Below, one piece after another: positions 17,226 to 26,462 of a stretch of DNA of 64,000 nt. A program made the position numbers and the translations under genes. The notes below the pieces were generated by a model. It worked only from the letters and a program-made list of their open reading frames with translations. It was not told the origin of the DNA and searched no databases. Origin of the DNA: a bacterium. Lineage in GTDB: Bacteria > Armatimonadota > Zipacnadia > Zipacnadales > UBA11051. Numbering within the stretch: position 1 is the first letter of the stretch; each line of letters starts with the position of its first letter. The stretch covers positions 1 through 64,000 of the forward strand of contig JAUVVY010000004.1 of assembly GCA_030604405.1 (NCBI GenBank), read 5' to 3'.

Positions 17226-19532
17226 TCATTCTCCCTGGCTATCCGGTTCACTTGTCAACGAGAAGCTCGTCTGCTCGCCCTGGCGTGTTGCGTAGATTGT
17301 GGCTCCCGGTGGCGGCTGGGTCTCCAGAGTGAACTGCGCTAACGGCTTTCGCAGGAGCCGGTCCACGGTCCGTCGTAGCTCGCGCGCTCCGTAGGTCTCA
17401 TCGTAACCGCGCTCGGCGAACAGGTCGGCCAGGTCTTCGGCCACCTCCAAGCGAAGCTGACGTTGTGCCAGCTCGTTCTCAATTTCCGACACCACCAGGT
17501 CCACTATCCGCCGCACTGTCTCGCGAGACAGCGGCTGGAAAACGACAACTTCATCAATTCGGTTCAAGAGTTCTGGTGGAAACGCTTGTTCAAGGGCCTT
17601 TTCCGCCACCGCCTTTGTCGCTTCATGCTGAGCCTCCGGAGCCTCCTCAGCAGGGGACTGGAACCCGAGCGGACGGCGTGCTGCCGCCACTTCCCGGCTC
17701 GCCAGGTTGCTCGTCATGATGATAATTGCATGGGAGAAGTCAACGGTGCGGCCGCGGTTGTCTGTCAACCTGGCATCGTCAAAAACCTGCAGAAACAGAT
17801 GCATGACATCGGGATGCGCCTTCTCGACTTCGTCCATCAGGATCACGGTGTAGGGCCTGCGTCGCACTGCGCCAGTCAACTGCCCCTCTTCATCATGTCC
17901 TATATAGCCGGGTGGCGCCCCAATGAGCCTCGCGACATTGTGCGGCTCTCTGTACTCGCTCATATCAATGCGTACCAAATGCCGCTCCGAGCCGAAGAGT
18001 GCCGCAGCCAGGGCCTTGGCCACTTCCGTCTTGCCCACGCCTGTTGGCCCCAGGAACAGAAGCACGCCGTCCGGGCGGTTGGGGAAACCAAGTTCGCGTC
18101 CCGCGATCACACACTCGGTGACTTTGGCAAGGGCTTCGTCTTGGCCGAGCACGCGTGTAGCCAATTCGCTTTCCAGGTGAAGCAGCCCCTCGGCATCCTC
18201 CTTGCTAAGCACACCCACCGGGATGCCCGTGGCCTGCGATATGACGCGAGCGACGATAGCCGTAGTCAAGACCCGCTCCCCGACCTGGCCGCCGCTGCCA
18301 GTCAGCGACTGTATAGTCAATTCAGCGCAGGCACGGTCCAGGATATCCACAGCTTTGTCAGGCAGGAAGCGATCCCCGATGTAGCGTTCGGCCAATCTGA
18401 CAACTTCTTCGAGAACCTCGTCTCCAATGGTGATTTGATGGTGCTCTTCCAAAGTAGGCCTGAGTCCGCACAGCATTTCCACCGTTTCCTCAGGTGACGG
18501 CTCAGGAATCGTCACAATTTCGAAGCGACGTGCCAGGGCGGCGTCATTCTCGACATGCCGATGATACTCTTCGGTAGTGGTCGCCGCGATGCACGCGATC
18601 TCCCCCCGTGCCAGTACCGGCTTGAGCATATTGGAAGCATCAATCGTCCCCGAGCCCGCCGCTCCTGCTCCCAGCAGTGTGTGCATTTCATCGAAAAACA
18701 GCACGATATCACCGCTGTCGCGCGCTTCCTGCAGGATAGTCTCGAGGCGCTTCTCAAATTCGCCGCGATACTGTGTGCCCGCTACCAGCGCCGACGGGGC
18801 GAGTTGAACGATACGCTTACCGCGAAGCGGCCGAGGCCCGTCCTCACTGATCGCCCGCTGCGCAAGTCCCTCGACCACACAGGTCTTCCCCACGCCCGGA
18901 TCGCCGATAAGAAGAGGATTGTTCCGCTCATGACGGGCAAGCACCCTGACGACGGCCAGCATTTCGGCCTTCCGGCCGATGACGGGACGCAGTTCGCCGC
19001 GCCGGGCCAGGTCGCACAGATCACGGCCGAATTCGTCAATGTATGGAGTCCGACTCCGGGTCCGTTCGACCGAGCCGGCTGAACTTGGCGCGGACGCGTC
19101 GTCCTCGATCACTTTCGCCATTGCATCCTGTGTTGCCATACCGAGGTCACACATTATGCGAACCGGAATACTGCGCCCCTCGAGAAGAACAGCTTCGAGG
19201 ACATTTACCGGCGACACCGCGCCCTTGCCGGACTGTTCAGCGAGGCTCTGGGCAAGCTGCATTATCCGGGTGGTTCTGGGCGTGACTTTCAGGCTGTCGC
19301 CCCACAAAGGTGGCTCGTCCCGCGAAGGCAACTCACCCAGATGCTGTCGGAGCACCTTGCGATCGATCTCCAATCTGCTCATCATTCTTTCCAACTGGCG
19401 ATTGGGGATCTTGCACAGCGCGAGCACGATGTGTTCAACACCGAGGTAAAAGTGCTGCCGGTCCCTGGTCTCGGCTGACGCGATCTGAATAACAGTGAGC
19501 GCGTCTCTGGAGAGATTTGAAAAGCCTTCCAC
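17226..19532 (-). CDS. Clp/Hsp100 AAA+ unfoldase, ClpA/ClpC-like without middle domain
   Basis: A 768-residue double-AAA+ protein. Residues 1-140 form a Clp N-domain with two repeats. The first ATPase module has GDPGVGKT (210-217) and FFDE (279-282); the second has GPTGVGKT (495-502) and MDEVEKAHP (566-574). The long coiled-coil middle domain of ClpB and the short one of ClpC are absent, so layout is closest to ClpA. RRPLGF (619-624), at the place of the ClpP-docking loop, has the (L/I/V)-G-(F/L) tripeptide, so pairing with ClpP is possible; no clpP is in the window. The start is GTG at 19532 with AGGAGGGG 7 bp upstream. First enzyme gene after the sigma/anti-sigma pair. Confidence 0.93.
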   Translation of the reverse strand: MEGFSNLSRDALTVIQIASAETRDRQHFYLGVEHIVLALCKIPNRQLERMMSRLEIDRKVLRQHLGELPSRDEPPLWGDSLKVTPRTTRIMQLAQSLAEQSGKGAVSPVNVLEAVLLEGRSIPVRIMCDLGMATQDAMAKVIEDDASAPSSAGSVERTRSRTPYIDEFGRDLCDLARRGELRPVIGRKAEMLAVVRVLARHERNNPLLIGDPGVGKTCVVEGLAQRAISEDGPRPLRGKRIVQLAPSALVAGTQYRGEFEKRLETILQEARDSGDIVLFFDEMHTLLGAGAAGSGTIDASNMLKPVLARGEIACIAATTTEEYHRHVENDAALARRFEIVTIPEPSPEETVEMLCGLRPTLEEHHQITIGDEVLEEVVRLAERYIGDRFLPDKAVDILDRACAELTIQSLTGSGGQVGERVLTTAIVARVISQATGIPVGVLSKEDAEGLLHLESELATRVLGQDEALAKVTECVIAGRELGFPNRPDGVLLFLGPTGVGKTEVAKALAAALFGSERHLVRIDMSEYREPHNVARLIGAPPGYIGHDEEGQLTGAVRRRPYTVILMDEVEKAHPDVMHLFLQVFDDARLTDNRGRTVDFSHAIIIMTSNLASREVAAARRPLGFQSPAEEAPEAQHEATKAVAEKALEQAFPPELLNRIDEVVVFQPLSRETVRRIVDLVVSEIENELAQRQLRLEVAEDLADLFAERGYDETYGARELRRTVDRLLRKPLAQFTLETQPPPGATIYATRQGEQTSFSLTSEPDSQGE

Positions 19533-19564
19533 TCAGGTCCCCTCCTTCACGATCGGTCTGATAT

Positions 19565-20440
19565 TCAGGACGAGTCATTGTGATCGCCCTGCGAGCGCCT
19601 GCGTTCTTCGGCGTCATGCGAGGGGTCTTCCGATCGCTCCCGGTGCCTGGCGCCGCTGACTTGGCGCGGCAGTGGGCTGGTCGTTGTGGTTGTGGCGGCG
19701 AGCCCACTTGTCTCGACGCCCCGGGGCGCGGCACGAATCTCGAACCGGCCGCCAAGCGACTCCGGCGGCAGAAATCCCGGCTGTACGGACAAGACGCTCA
19801 AGTCAACGCGCATTTCTATGATGCCAACTCTGGCCTCCGCTTCGCCAAGTACTATGACACCGGCATCGTCAATGATAGCTAGCGTCAGTGCCCCAAGGGT
19901 GGGCGCCGTCTGGACAACCTCCAGGGATAAATGAAATTGACGTGACTGATCGATGCGTGGCCCATCCTGGCACAAGAATGTCATCGCTTTGCCCATCTGT
20001 TGACCGTTGGCATCGAGAGCCTCCACGCGTAGTTGGTGCACTGGGCGCGCGCTCATGTCATTTGGCAGTATCAAGTTATCAATTCGCCGAGAGATATGTG
20101 CCAGACCTGCCGCTGCCGCCTCCGGCCAATCAACTAGCATGTTGATTAGCTCCACAAGCCGGCACTCGCCCCCATCGCTGACACCCAGGGCTGCCATCAG
20201 TGTATGCGCCGCCCCCCGGCACGTGCCGCAGAGCGTCAGATGATTGACGACCTCCAGAAGCTCGTCCCGAGATGCCTTCCCGTTTATGTATCTGAATAAG
20301 CACTCACGGTCGGGATGTGTCTCGCTAACTGGCCTGACCGATTCTGCCAACGCCGACTCAAAGGCCTGAGAGACAGCGTCGGCCAGTTCGATGCCGCTGA
20401 CTACACGCTCATCATTGCGGCTAGTTCCATCGTCATCCAA
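19565..20440 (-). CDS. Putative zinc-finger (zf-HC2-like) anti-sigma or adaptor protein
   Basis: A soluble protein of about 291 residues. Near residue 60-95 it has RYINGKASRDELLEVVNHLTLCGTC, in which HLTLCGTC matches the H-x3-C-x2-C of zinc-binding anti-sigma domains. No transmembrane helix follows. Instead there is a helical region, then a beta-rich stretch (about 160-250) and a charged, disordered tail (RHRERSEDPSHDAEERRRS). The sigma gene lies 122 bp upstream, the usual arrangement of sigma and anti-sigma pairs. Start choice: TTG at 20440 has GGGAGG 6 bp upstream, whereas the longer GTG start at 20455 overlaps that site. The exact partner is inferred from context only. Confidence 0.65.
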   Translation of the reverse strand: MDDDGTSRNDERVVSGIELADAVSQAFESALAESVRPVSETHPDRECLFRYINGKASRDELLEVVNHLTLCGTCRGAAHTLMAALGVSDGGECRLVELINMLVDWPEAAAAGLAHISRRIDNLILPNDMSARPVHQLRVEALDANGQQMGKAMTFLCQDGPRIDQSRQFHLSLEVVQTAPTLGALTLAIIDDAGVIVLGEAEARVGIIEMRVDLSVLSVQPGFLPPESLGGRFEIRAAPRGVETSGLAATTTTTSPLPRQVSGARHRERSEDPSHDAEERRRSQGDHNDSS

Positions 20441-20562
20441 TGGCTTCCTCCCCACTCTTGGGGTGATTATGAATTAGAACAATACATGGTAAACAACGTT
20501 CGTTACAGCCGATTCCTTTCTTGATCCTCATCCTCTGCATTTCTTTGTATGCTCGCCGTGCG

Positions 20563-21453
20563 CTAGGAATGGTGTCTTACATCATGGAGGCGCTTCTTCA
20601 TCTCAGCGGTCAATTCGGCAACCAGCTTGCGCAGCGCCTCTTCCAGGATTTCGTCAACCTCTGCTTCTGACAACTGAAATGTGTCGCCAATCTCCGAAAT
20701 GCTCAGCCCCTCCAGCCATCGCGAACCCGCTATGCTGCGATGCTGATCACTCAGGTCGAGCTCCCCGATTATCTCGCTGACAGTATCAATAAGCTGGTCC
20801 AGGTGCTCATCCACTAAGTGCTGCATCAGACGGCCAAGTATGTCCCCGCGCCGCAGCCAATTGTTCAATTGGCCTGTGGTGGGCGGAGCCACCCCGCAGA
20901 GCTGGGCATGGGCCGCCAACTGGCCCCCAATTTCCGGAAGCGTGCAGCCATCTACGTAGTACGCCACGAAGGCCAGTCTCTTGAACAGCGCAAGCAACTC
21001 CTGGCCTTGTTGCGCGGTAATGCTATCAGTCAATACGTGTTCGAGCTCGGAGGAAAGCCAATCGAACAGCATCTTGTGCGCGACGCTGTCCTGTTCGGTT
21101 AGAGACACAGAACCCTCCGGTTCGTCCTCGGCAAGCTCCTGGTTCGGCGCTTCTGGGCCCTGACGACGTGTCCAGTCATTCCCTACATTATTGGCGATCT
21201 GATAGAGCCAGGAGGAGAATGCGCTGCGTTCTTCATATCGGTTCGACGAGAGCGCCACCCAGGCGCGGATGAAGGTCTGTTGACACAGATCCTCGGCGTC
21301 ATTGAAGCTGCCAGTCCGACGATAGAGAAAGACGAATATCCGTTTTCGATATCGCACCCACAGATTGTCGAAAGCTTGTCTGTTACCGCCAATAGCCAAG
21401 GCCACAAGTTCGCGTGTGCCTTGCTCCTGACCAGTCTCGCTCATAGAATTCAT
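20563..21453 (-). CDS. ECF-type sigma-70 family RNA polymerase sigma factor
   Basis: About 296 residues, long for an ECF sigma (usually 160-200). Region 2 is clear at about 15-85: AFDNLWVRYRKRIFVFLYRRTG, DAEDLCQQTFIRAWVAL and SAFSSWLYQIANNVGNDWTRR. Region 4 is at the end: LSISEIGDTFQLSEAEVDEILEEALRKLVAEL, a helix-turn-helix. Between them lies an insert of about 140 residues, including LPEIGGQLAAHAQLCGV, which itself resembles a helix-turn-helix. It heads the chaperone island and probably directs RNA polymerase to its promoter. ATG at 21453 is used; a TTG at 21474 is the other option, and ribosome binding sites are weak for both. Confidence 0.85.
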   Translation of the reverse strand: MNSMSETGQEQGTRELVALAIGGNRQAFDNLWVRYRKRIFVFLYRRTGSFNDAEDLCQQTFIRAWVALSSNRYEERSAFSSWLYQIANNVGNDWTRRQGPEAPNQELAEDEPEGSVSLTEQDSVAHKMLFDWLSSELEHVLTDSITAQQGQELLALFKRLAFVAYYVDGCTLPEIGGQLAAHAQLCGVAPPTTGQLNNWLRRGDILGRLMQHLVDEHLDQLIDTVSEIIGELDLSDQHRSIAGSRWLEGLSISEIGDTFQLSEAEVDEILEEALRKLVAELTAEMKKRLHDVRHHS

Positions 21454-21766
21454 GGCTTTCGTTGACCTATGCAAATGGCGAACGAACGATCAATCTGACG
21501 GCACGCAGCACCGGGCGGACGGTGCTAAAGGTACTATGACACCTATTATCTTTCCCCGATGAATCACAACAGTATTCCACAGCTTGGCTTCACTTCCCTG
21601 CTTTGCGGCCGCGTGAACCGAGCATGTTTCGAGCCCGTCCCCTGCCGGCAAGGCAACCACAAAACACTTCAAGAGACTGTCCCGGAGCGACGCACCCGCC
21701 CGTGATAGCCTCTTGGCGTTATACCTGCGTGCATGGGAGAATAGCGCTTCGGCAGGCGTTGCGCTG

Positions 21767-22618
21767 CTATCGGCCGCAGGTGAAGCCGCTGCCGGTCTTG
21801 CGCCCGAGACGGCTGTCGTCCACCATCTCTTCCAGAAGCCCCGCCGGCTGGTACTTGTCACTGCTCAGCCGCTCGCGCAGGCTCTCCATGACCGCCAGAG
21901 TGATGTCATTGCCAATCAGGTCCGAAAGCTCCAGCGGCCCCATCGGGAAGCCGCACCCCAGCTTCATCACGGTGTCAATGTCCTCAGCGGAAGCCACCCC
22001 CTCTTCCAGGAGCACGATCGCTTCGTTGATCATCGGCATTAGCAGGCGATTGCACACGAAGCCGGGACTGTCCTTGACCAGCACGGGGACCTTGCCGATG
22101 GCCACGGCCAGATTCCCAACGGTTTCAGCCGTCTCGCTGCTGGTCTCCGGCGTCAGCACCAGCTCGACGAGCTTCATGATCGGGGCAGGATTAAAAAAGT
22201 GCAGACCGACGAAGTTTGCGGCACGCCCACTAGCCTGACCAAGGTCGGTCACTGAGAGGCTGGATGTATTGGTGGCGAAAATAGTATGAGGCGGGCAAAT
22301 GCTGGCCAGTTCAGCCAGCAAATCCGCCTTGACGGCGAAATCCTCGATAATAGCCTCAATTACAAACTGGCATTGCGCGGCAGGGGCCAGGTCGTCAGCG
22401 ACCTGTATGCGGGCGAGGCTGGCGGCAACATCGTCAGCCGTCATCTTGCCCTTCTCGACAACCTTCTGCAGGCCTTTTTCCATCCGCGGGACGGCGCTGG
22501 CCGCGACCTCGGGGACCTCATCATACAGGAGCACTTCAAAGCCGCCTTGGGCGAAGGTCTGCGCGATGCCTCCGCCCATGGTGCCGGCGCCGGCCACGAG
22601 AACCCGTTGAATATTCAT
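21767..22618 (-). CDS. hbd: 3-hydroxybutyryl-CoA dehydrogenase
   Basis: Catalyses NAD(P)-dependent interconversion of acetoacetyl-CoA and 3-hydroxybutyryl-CoA in the cytosol. The 283 residues match the family's usual size. The N-terminus has the Rossmann motif VLVAGAGTMGGGIAQ; the middle has ATNTSSLSVTDL and the catalytic-His block GLHFFNPAPIMKLVELV; the C-terminal domain has KDSPGFVCNRLLMPMINEA and GCGFPMGPLELSDLIG. ATG at 22618 is preferred (AGGGGG 8 bp upstream). It is 241 bp downstream of the thiolase gene on the same strand; two hairpins lie in the gap. Confidence 0.95.
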   Translation of the reverse strand: MNIQRVLVAGAGTMGGGIAQTFAQGGFEVLLYDEVPEVAASAVPRMEKGLQKVVEKGKMTADDVAASLARIQVADDLAPAAQCQFVIEAIIEDFAVKADLLAELASICPPHTIFATNTSSLSVTDLGQASGRAANFVGLHFFNPAPIMKLVELVLTPETSSETAETVGNLAVAIGKVPVLVKDSPGFVCNRLLMPMINEAIVLLEEGVASAEDIDTVMKLGCGFPMGPLELSDLIGNDITLAVMESLRERLSSDKYQPAGLLEEMVDDSRLGRKTGSGFTCGR

Positions 22619-22781
22619 GCGAACGCCCCCTGTGAGGTGTCTGACCTGCATTATTCACGAGTGAAATGCAACATATAGCAGAATTGAACAGGCAGGCCGT
22701 TTATGACTACATAGAGCGGTTTTTGGTAAGCGCCGGAAAATAACACACTGTAATCACCCTAACGACCTCGGGCTGGAAGCT

Positions 22782-22833
22782 GAGAACGCTGTCGCGTTCT
22801 CACCTGAGTGCGGCAAACAACGCCACACTCAGG
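22782..22833. repeat. Two adjacent perfect hairpins between thiolase and hbd genes
   Basis: GAGAACGC (22782-22789) pairs with GCGTTCTC (22794-22801) across a 4-base loop. CCTGAGTG (22803-22810) pairs with CACTCAGG (22826-22833). Neither strand has a clear U-run, so intrinsic termination is uncertain. They could be processing or mRNA-stability elements, or a weak terminator after the thiolase gene. Confidence 0.5.
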
Positions 22834-22858
22834 CCGAGCCACGGATTAGTAATTCGGG

Positions 22859-24040
22859 CTAGATCCGCTCGACGATGGTGCATACGCCGAGGCCGCCGCC
22901 ACAGCACAAGGTGGCCATGCCGACGGTCACATCCTGCCGCTGCATTTCGTACAGAAGTGTTGTCAGAATCCGCGCGCCGCTGGCGCCGATGGGATGGCCC
23001 AGCGCTATCGCCCCGCCGTTGACATTGACCTTCTCAAGGTCCCAGCCGACTTCTTGAGTCAGTGCTAGAGTCTGGGCGGCGAACGCCTCATTCGCCTCGA
23101 TCAGCTCGATGTCATCGAGAGTCATGCCGGCATCAGTCAGCGCCAGCTCAATGGCGCGTGCAGGTGCGATGCCGAATTCGTCCGGGGCCCGCGCAGATTC
23201 GGCCCAGGCGACCATCCGCGCCGGATTGTCCAGGTTGATGCCGGCGGCTACGTCCGCTGAGACCACCACTGCAGCCGCCGCGCCGTCGTTGAGACCGGAG
23301 GCGTTGCCGGCAGTGATAGCGCCATCATTGAGGAAAACCGGTTTGAGCTTGGCCAGTATTTCGACCGTGGTGCCGGGACGGGGATGCTCATCAGTGTCTA
23401 TCACAATCGGGTCGCCCTTGCGCTGTGGGACCTCGAGGCTGGTAATCTCTGCCTCAAAGCGGCCTTCTTTCTGGGCGACCTCGTAGCGGCGTTGGCTTGC
23501 GGCGGCGTATTCATCCTGGGCCTGACGCGATATGCCGCGTTGCTGGGCGAGTCTGTCCATCGCAGCACCCATGTGCTCGCCGCTGAAAGCATCTTCCAGG
23601 CCGTCGCTGAGCATGCAATCAACCAACTGATAATGGCCCATGCGGCTACCCCAGCGTGTGTCTGTGTCGGCAAGGGGCGCTCGGCTCATGCTCTCCATGC
23701 CGCCCGCTACGGTGACTTGTCGTCGGCCGCAGAGAATCGATTCGGCCGCCATGGTGATCGCACGCAAGCCGCTGCCACAGAGCATGTTGATGGTTGCTGC
23801 CGGTGTGGTGACGGGAATGCCGGCGCCGATGGCCGCCTGCCTGGCCGGGCCCTGTCCCAGCGCAGCGGAGATCACGTTGCCCATTAGCACATCTTGGACC
23901 TGCTCGGGTGTGATGTTGGCCCGCTCTAAGGCCGCCTTAATGGCGTGCGCGCCGAGCTCCGTGGCCGCTACATCTTTCAGCACGCCGCCGAAGCTCCCGA
24001 CAGCCGTCCGCGCTATCGCAGCAATTACTGCCTCTGTCAC
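22859..24040 (-). CDS. atoB: Acetyl-CoA acetyltransferase (thiolase)
   Basis: Condenses two acetyl-CoA to acetoacetyl-CoA, or the reverse. The 393-residue protein has all three thiolase signatures: NMLCGSG with nucleophile C88, [14 protein letters not shown] with H349, and CCGGGLG with C379. NEAFAAQ is also conserved. The GTG start at 24040 overlaps the CoA-transferase stop by 4 bp (GTGA), so the two are translationally coupled. Context (CoA-transferase, SDR reductase, Hbd) points to acetoacetyl-CoA use or synthesis. The symbol is by family; the physiological direction is unknown. Confidence 0.95.
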   Translation of the reverse strand: MTEAVIAAIARTAVGSFGGVLKDVAATELGAHAIKAALERANITPEQVQDVLMGNVISAALGQGPARQAAIGAGIPVTTPAATINMLCGSGLRAITMAAESILCGRRQVTVAGGMESMSRAPLADTDTRWGSRMGHYQLVDCMLSDGLEDAFSGEHMGAAMDRLAQQRGISRQAQDEYAAASQRRYEVAQKEGRFEAEITSLEVPQRKGDPIVIDTDEHPRPGTTVEILAKLKPVFLNDGAITAGNASGLNDGAAAAVVVSADVAAGINLDNPARMVAWAESARAPDEFGIAPARAIELALTDAGMTLDDIELIEANEAFAAQTLALTQEVGWDLEKVNVNGGAIALGHPIGASGARILTTLLYEMQRQDVTVGMATLCCGGGLGVCTIVERI

Positions 24041-25605
24041 TGCAGCTCACCTATCCTTTGCGCAAGCCCCATCACCTCAGGGCGGAAAATCTCTTCCGGC
24101 ATGGTCGTCAGATCATCGGATACTTTGAGCTCAAATCCGGTCTGGTCAAGGATGTCCTTTTGCAGGTCCACGCCGGGGGCGATCTCGATCAGCACCAAGT
24201 GCCCATCTTGGAGTGTAAAGACAGCCCGCTCGGTTACATAGAGCACTTGTGTCCCGCGCTCTGCTGCGTACGGGCCGCTGAAAGTGACGTGCTCGACCTC
24301 GGGCACCAGCTTCTTGACCTTGCCCTCCTTAACAATGCGCAGTTTGGCTTCGCTTATCTCTACCTTGAGTCCAGCCGCGGTGAAGGTGCCACAGAAGATC
24401 ACGCGCTGAGCGGTCTGGGTGATGTTAATGAAGCCGCCGCATCCTGTCAGGCCGCCGCCGAACTTGCTGACATTTACATTGCCGTGGGTGTCTATCTGGG
24501 CGCTGCCGAGGAAGGCCAGGTCCAGTCCGCCACCATCGTAGAAATCGAACTGGCTGGGCTGATCGATGACGGCATCCGGGTTGGTCGAGGCGCCGAATGA
24601 AAGCCCCCCGGCCGGCACGCCGCCGATTGCGCCCGCCTCAACAGTTTGCACCATCTCCTCGATGATGCCCTCCTCGTTAGCTACGTCGGCGACGCCCTCC
24701 GGCATCCCGATGCCAAGGTTGATGACAGCGCCTGCGAACAGTTCCACTGCGGCTCGTCGGACGATGATCTTGCGCTCGCTCATCTCCATCGGCTCGATGC
24801 TTTGCAGGTCGATTCGCAACTCGCCGCAGTAGGTCGGGTTGTACTCCTCAGCAAAGGTCTGGTGGTGCTCGTGGGGCTCGGCGACGACTATCGCGTCCAC
24901 CAGAATCCCCGGTACCTTTACGGTGTGTGGGTGGAGCGTGCCGGCCGCGGCGAGCCGTTCGACCTGGGCGATGACTATGCCGCCGGAGTTCCTGGCAGCC
25001 TGCGCGATCGGCAGCATCTCCCCGTGCATGGCCTCGCGTTCCATCGAGATGTTGCCCCTGCTGTCAGCGGTGGTGCCGCGAATGAGGCCCACGTCAATAG
25101 GCGTGGCTTTGTACCACAACCACTCGCGCCCGCCCAGCTCGATCAGTTCCACCATGTCCTCGGTGGTCCTTTCGTTGAGCTTGCCGCCGCCGTTGCGAGG
25201 GTCAACGTAAGTGTGCAGGCCGATGTGGGTGATGGCCCCCGGCCGCCCCCCGGCGATATCTCTGTAGAGGTGTGCAATGACCCCTTGCGGCCAGTTGTAA
25301 GCCTCAATCTTGTTCTCCACCGCTAATTTGGCCAGACTCGGCACCAGGCCCCAGTGGCCACCGAAGACGCGTCTTACAAGACCTTCCTGGCCCAGATGAT
25401 TAACGCCGCGACCGGCCCCGTCGCCCTGACCTGCGGCATATAACACCGTCAGACCGGTTGGTGAGCCGGTCTGGCGGAACCGATCCTCGATAGCACGGTT
25501 CAGCGCCTCCGGACTGCCGGCGCCCACAAAACCTCCCACGCCCAGCGTGGCGTTGTCCGGAATAAGCTTGACGGCTGCTTCGGGTGTCATGACTCTTGGT
25601 GGCAT
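24037..25605 (-). CDS. Fused alpha-beta family I CoA-transferase (acetate/acetoacetate type)
   Basis: The 522-residue protein joins the two subunits of a family I CoA-transferase in one chain. The N-terminal half has the CoA-binding loop [14 protein letters not shown]. The C-terminal half has [13 protein letters not shown] and then TVEAGAIGG, whose Glu is the expected covalent-CoA residue. Layout resembles YdiF and propionate CoA-transferases. Coupled to the thiolase gene, it probably moves CoA between acetoacetate or short-chain acids and acetyl-CoA. ATG at 25605 has GTGAGGTG upstream; a GTG at 25620 would sit inside that site. Confidence 0.9.
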   Translation of the reverse strand: MPPRVMTPEAAVKLIPDNATLGVGGFVGAGSPEALNRAIEDRFRQTGSPTGLTVLYAAGQGDGAGRGVNHLGQEGLVRRVFGGHWGLVPSLAKLAVENKIEAYNWPQGVIAHLYRDIAGGRPGAITHIGLHTYVDPRNGGGKLNERTTEDMVELIELGGREWLWYKATPIDVGLIRGTTADSRGNISMEREAMHGEMLPIAQAARNSGGIVIAQVERLAAAGTLHPHTVKVPGILVDAIVVAEPHEHHQTFAEEYNPTYCGELRIDLQSIEPMEMSERKIIVRRAAVELFAGAVINLGIGMPEGVADVANEEGIIEEMVQTVEAGAIGGVPAGGLSFGASTNPDAVIDQPSQFDFYDGGGLDLAFLGSAQIDTHGNVNVSKFGGGLTGCGGFINITQTAQRVIFCGTFTAAGLKVEISEAKLRIVKEGKVKKLVPEVEHVTFSGPYAAERGTQVLYVTERAVFTLQDGHLVLIEIAPGVDLQKDILDQTGFELKVSDDLTTMPEEIFRPEVMGLAQRIGELQ

Positions 25606-25643
25606 CTGTTCACACCTCACTACCTGTTATCGCGCGCGGTTCC

Positions 25644-26402
25644 CTACATGTACAAGCCGCCATTGACCGCTAGCACCTGTCCAGTTATGTAACCGGCCTG
25701 GTCTGATGCCAGAAAGACCGCGGCGGCGGCGATGTCCTCAGCCTGGCCCAGCTTGCCCATCGGGATCTGGGCGATCACCGCCTGGATGACCTCACCGTCC
25801 AAAGCTCTGGCCATGCCTGCATCAATATAGCCCGGGGCAATCGCATTGACGGTGATATTTCTGCGGGCAACTTCCCTGGCGACCGATTTCGTCAGGCCGA
25901 TAATGCCCGCCTTCGATGCCGCATAATTCGCCTGACCGATGTTACCCGACTGGCCGACGACAGAGGATATGCTGATGATGCGCCCGCTTTCCCGCTCGCG
26001 CATGTGGTTGATGACCGCATGCATGCAGTTGTAAGCGCCAGTCAGGTTCACGGCAATCACCGCGTCCCAATCGCTCTTGTCGAGGTTCTTGATGGTGCGG
26101 TCCCTGAATATCCCGGCATTATTAACCAGGATGTCCAAATGACCGAAATGGTCGAGCACCTTTGCGGCCATCGCGTCCACCTGGCCCTGGTCGGTGATAT
26201 CGGCGCAAACGGCTATGGCCTCCACGCCAGCCTGCTTAAGTGCGGCTACGACCTGTTCGGCGTCGGCGGCATTGTCCTCGCCGGGCAGATCAACGTAATT
26301 CACGGCCACCGAGCAGCCCTCCTCTGCGAAGGCCATTGCCATAGCCTCGCCCAGGCCACGTGAGGCACCGGTAATCAGCGCGGTCTTGCCATCAAGCAAC
26401 AT
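25644..26402 (-). CDS. SDR-family 3-oxoacyl reductase (FabG/PhaB-like)
   Basis: A classical short-chain dehydrogenase of 252 residues. It shows TALITGASRGLGEAM (cofactor loop), NNAG, SISSVVG with the catalytic Ser, YAASKAG (Tyr and Lys), NAIAPGYI and a C-terminal QVLAVNGGLYM. FabG reduces 3-oxoacyl-ACP, while PhaB-like members reduce acetoacetyl-CoA. Being first in the operon with CoA-transferase and thiolase, 38 bp ahead, makes acetoacetyl-CoA a plausible substrate. Start ATG at 26402 has GGAGGA 8 bp upstream. Confidence 0.9.
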   Translation of the reverse strand: MLLDGKTALITGASRGLGEAMAMAFAEEGCSVAVNYVDLPGEDNAADAEQVVAALKQAGVEAIAVCADITDQGQVDAMAAKVLDHFGHLDILVNNAGIFRDRTIKNLDKSDWDAVIAVNLTGAYNCMHAVINHMRERESGRIISISSVVGQSGNIGQANYAASKAGIIGLTKSVAREVARRNITVNAIAPGYIDAGMARALDGEVIQAVIAQIPMGKLGQAEDIAAAAVFLASDQAGYITGQVLAVNGGLYM

Positions 26403-26462
26403 CTGTCTCGTCCTCCGATCGTTGTCTTGTGTGCGCCGGCGACTGCGAGTCTGTTGAGAGAA

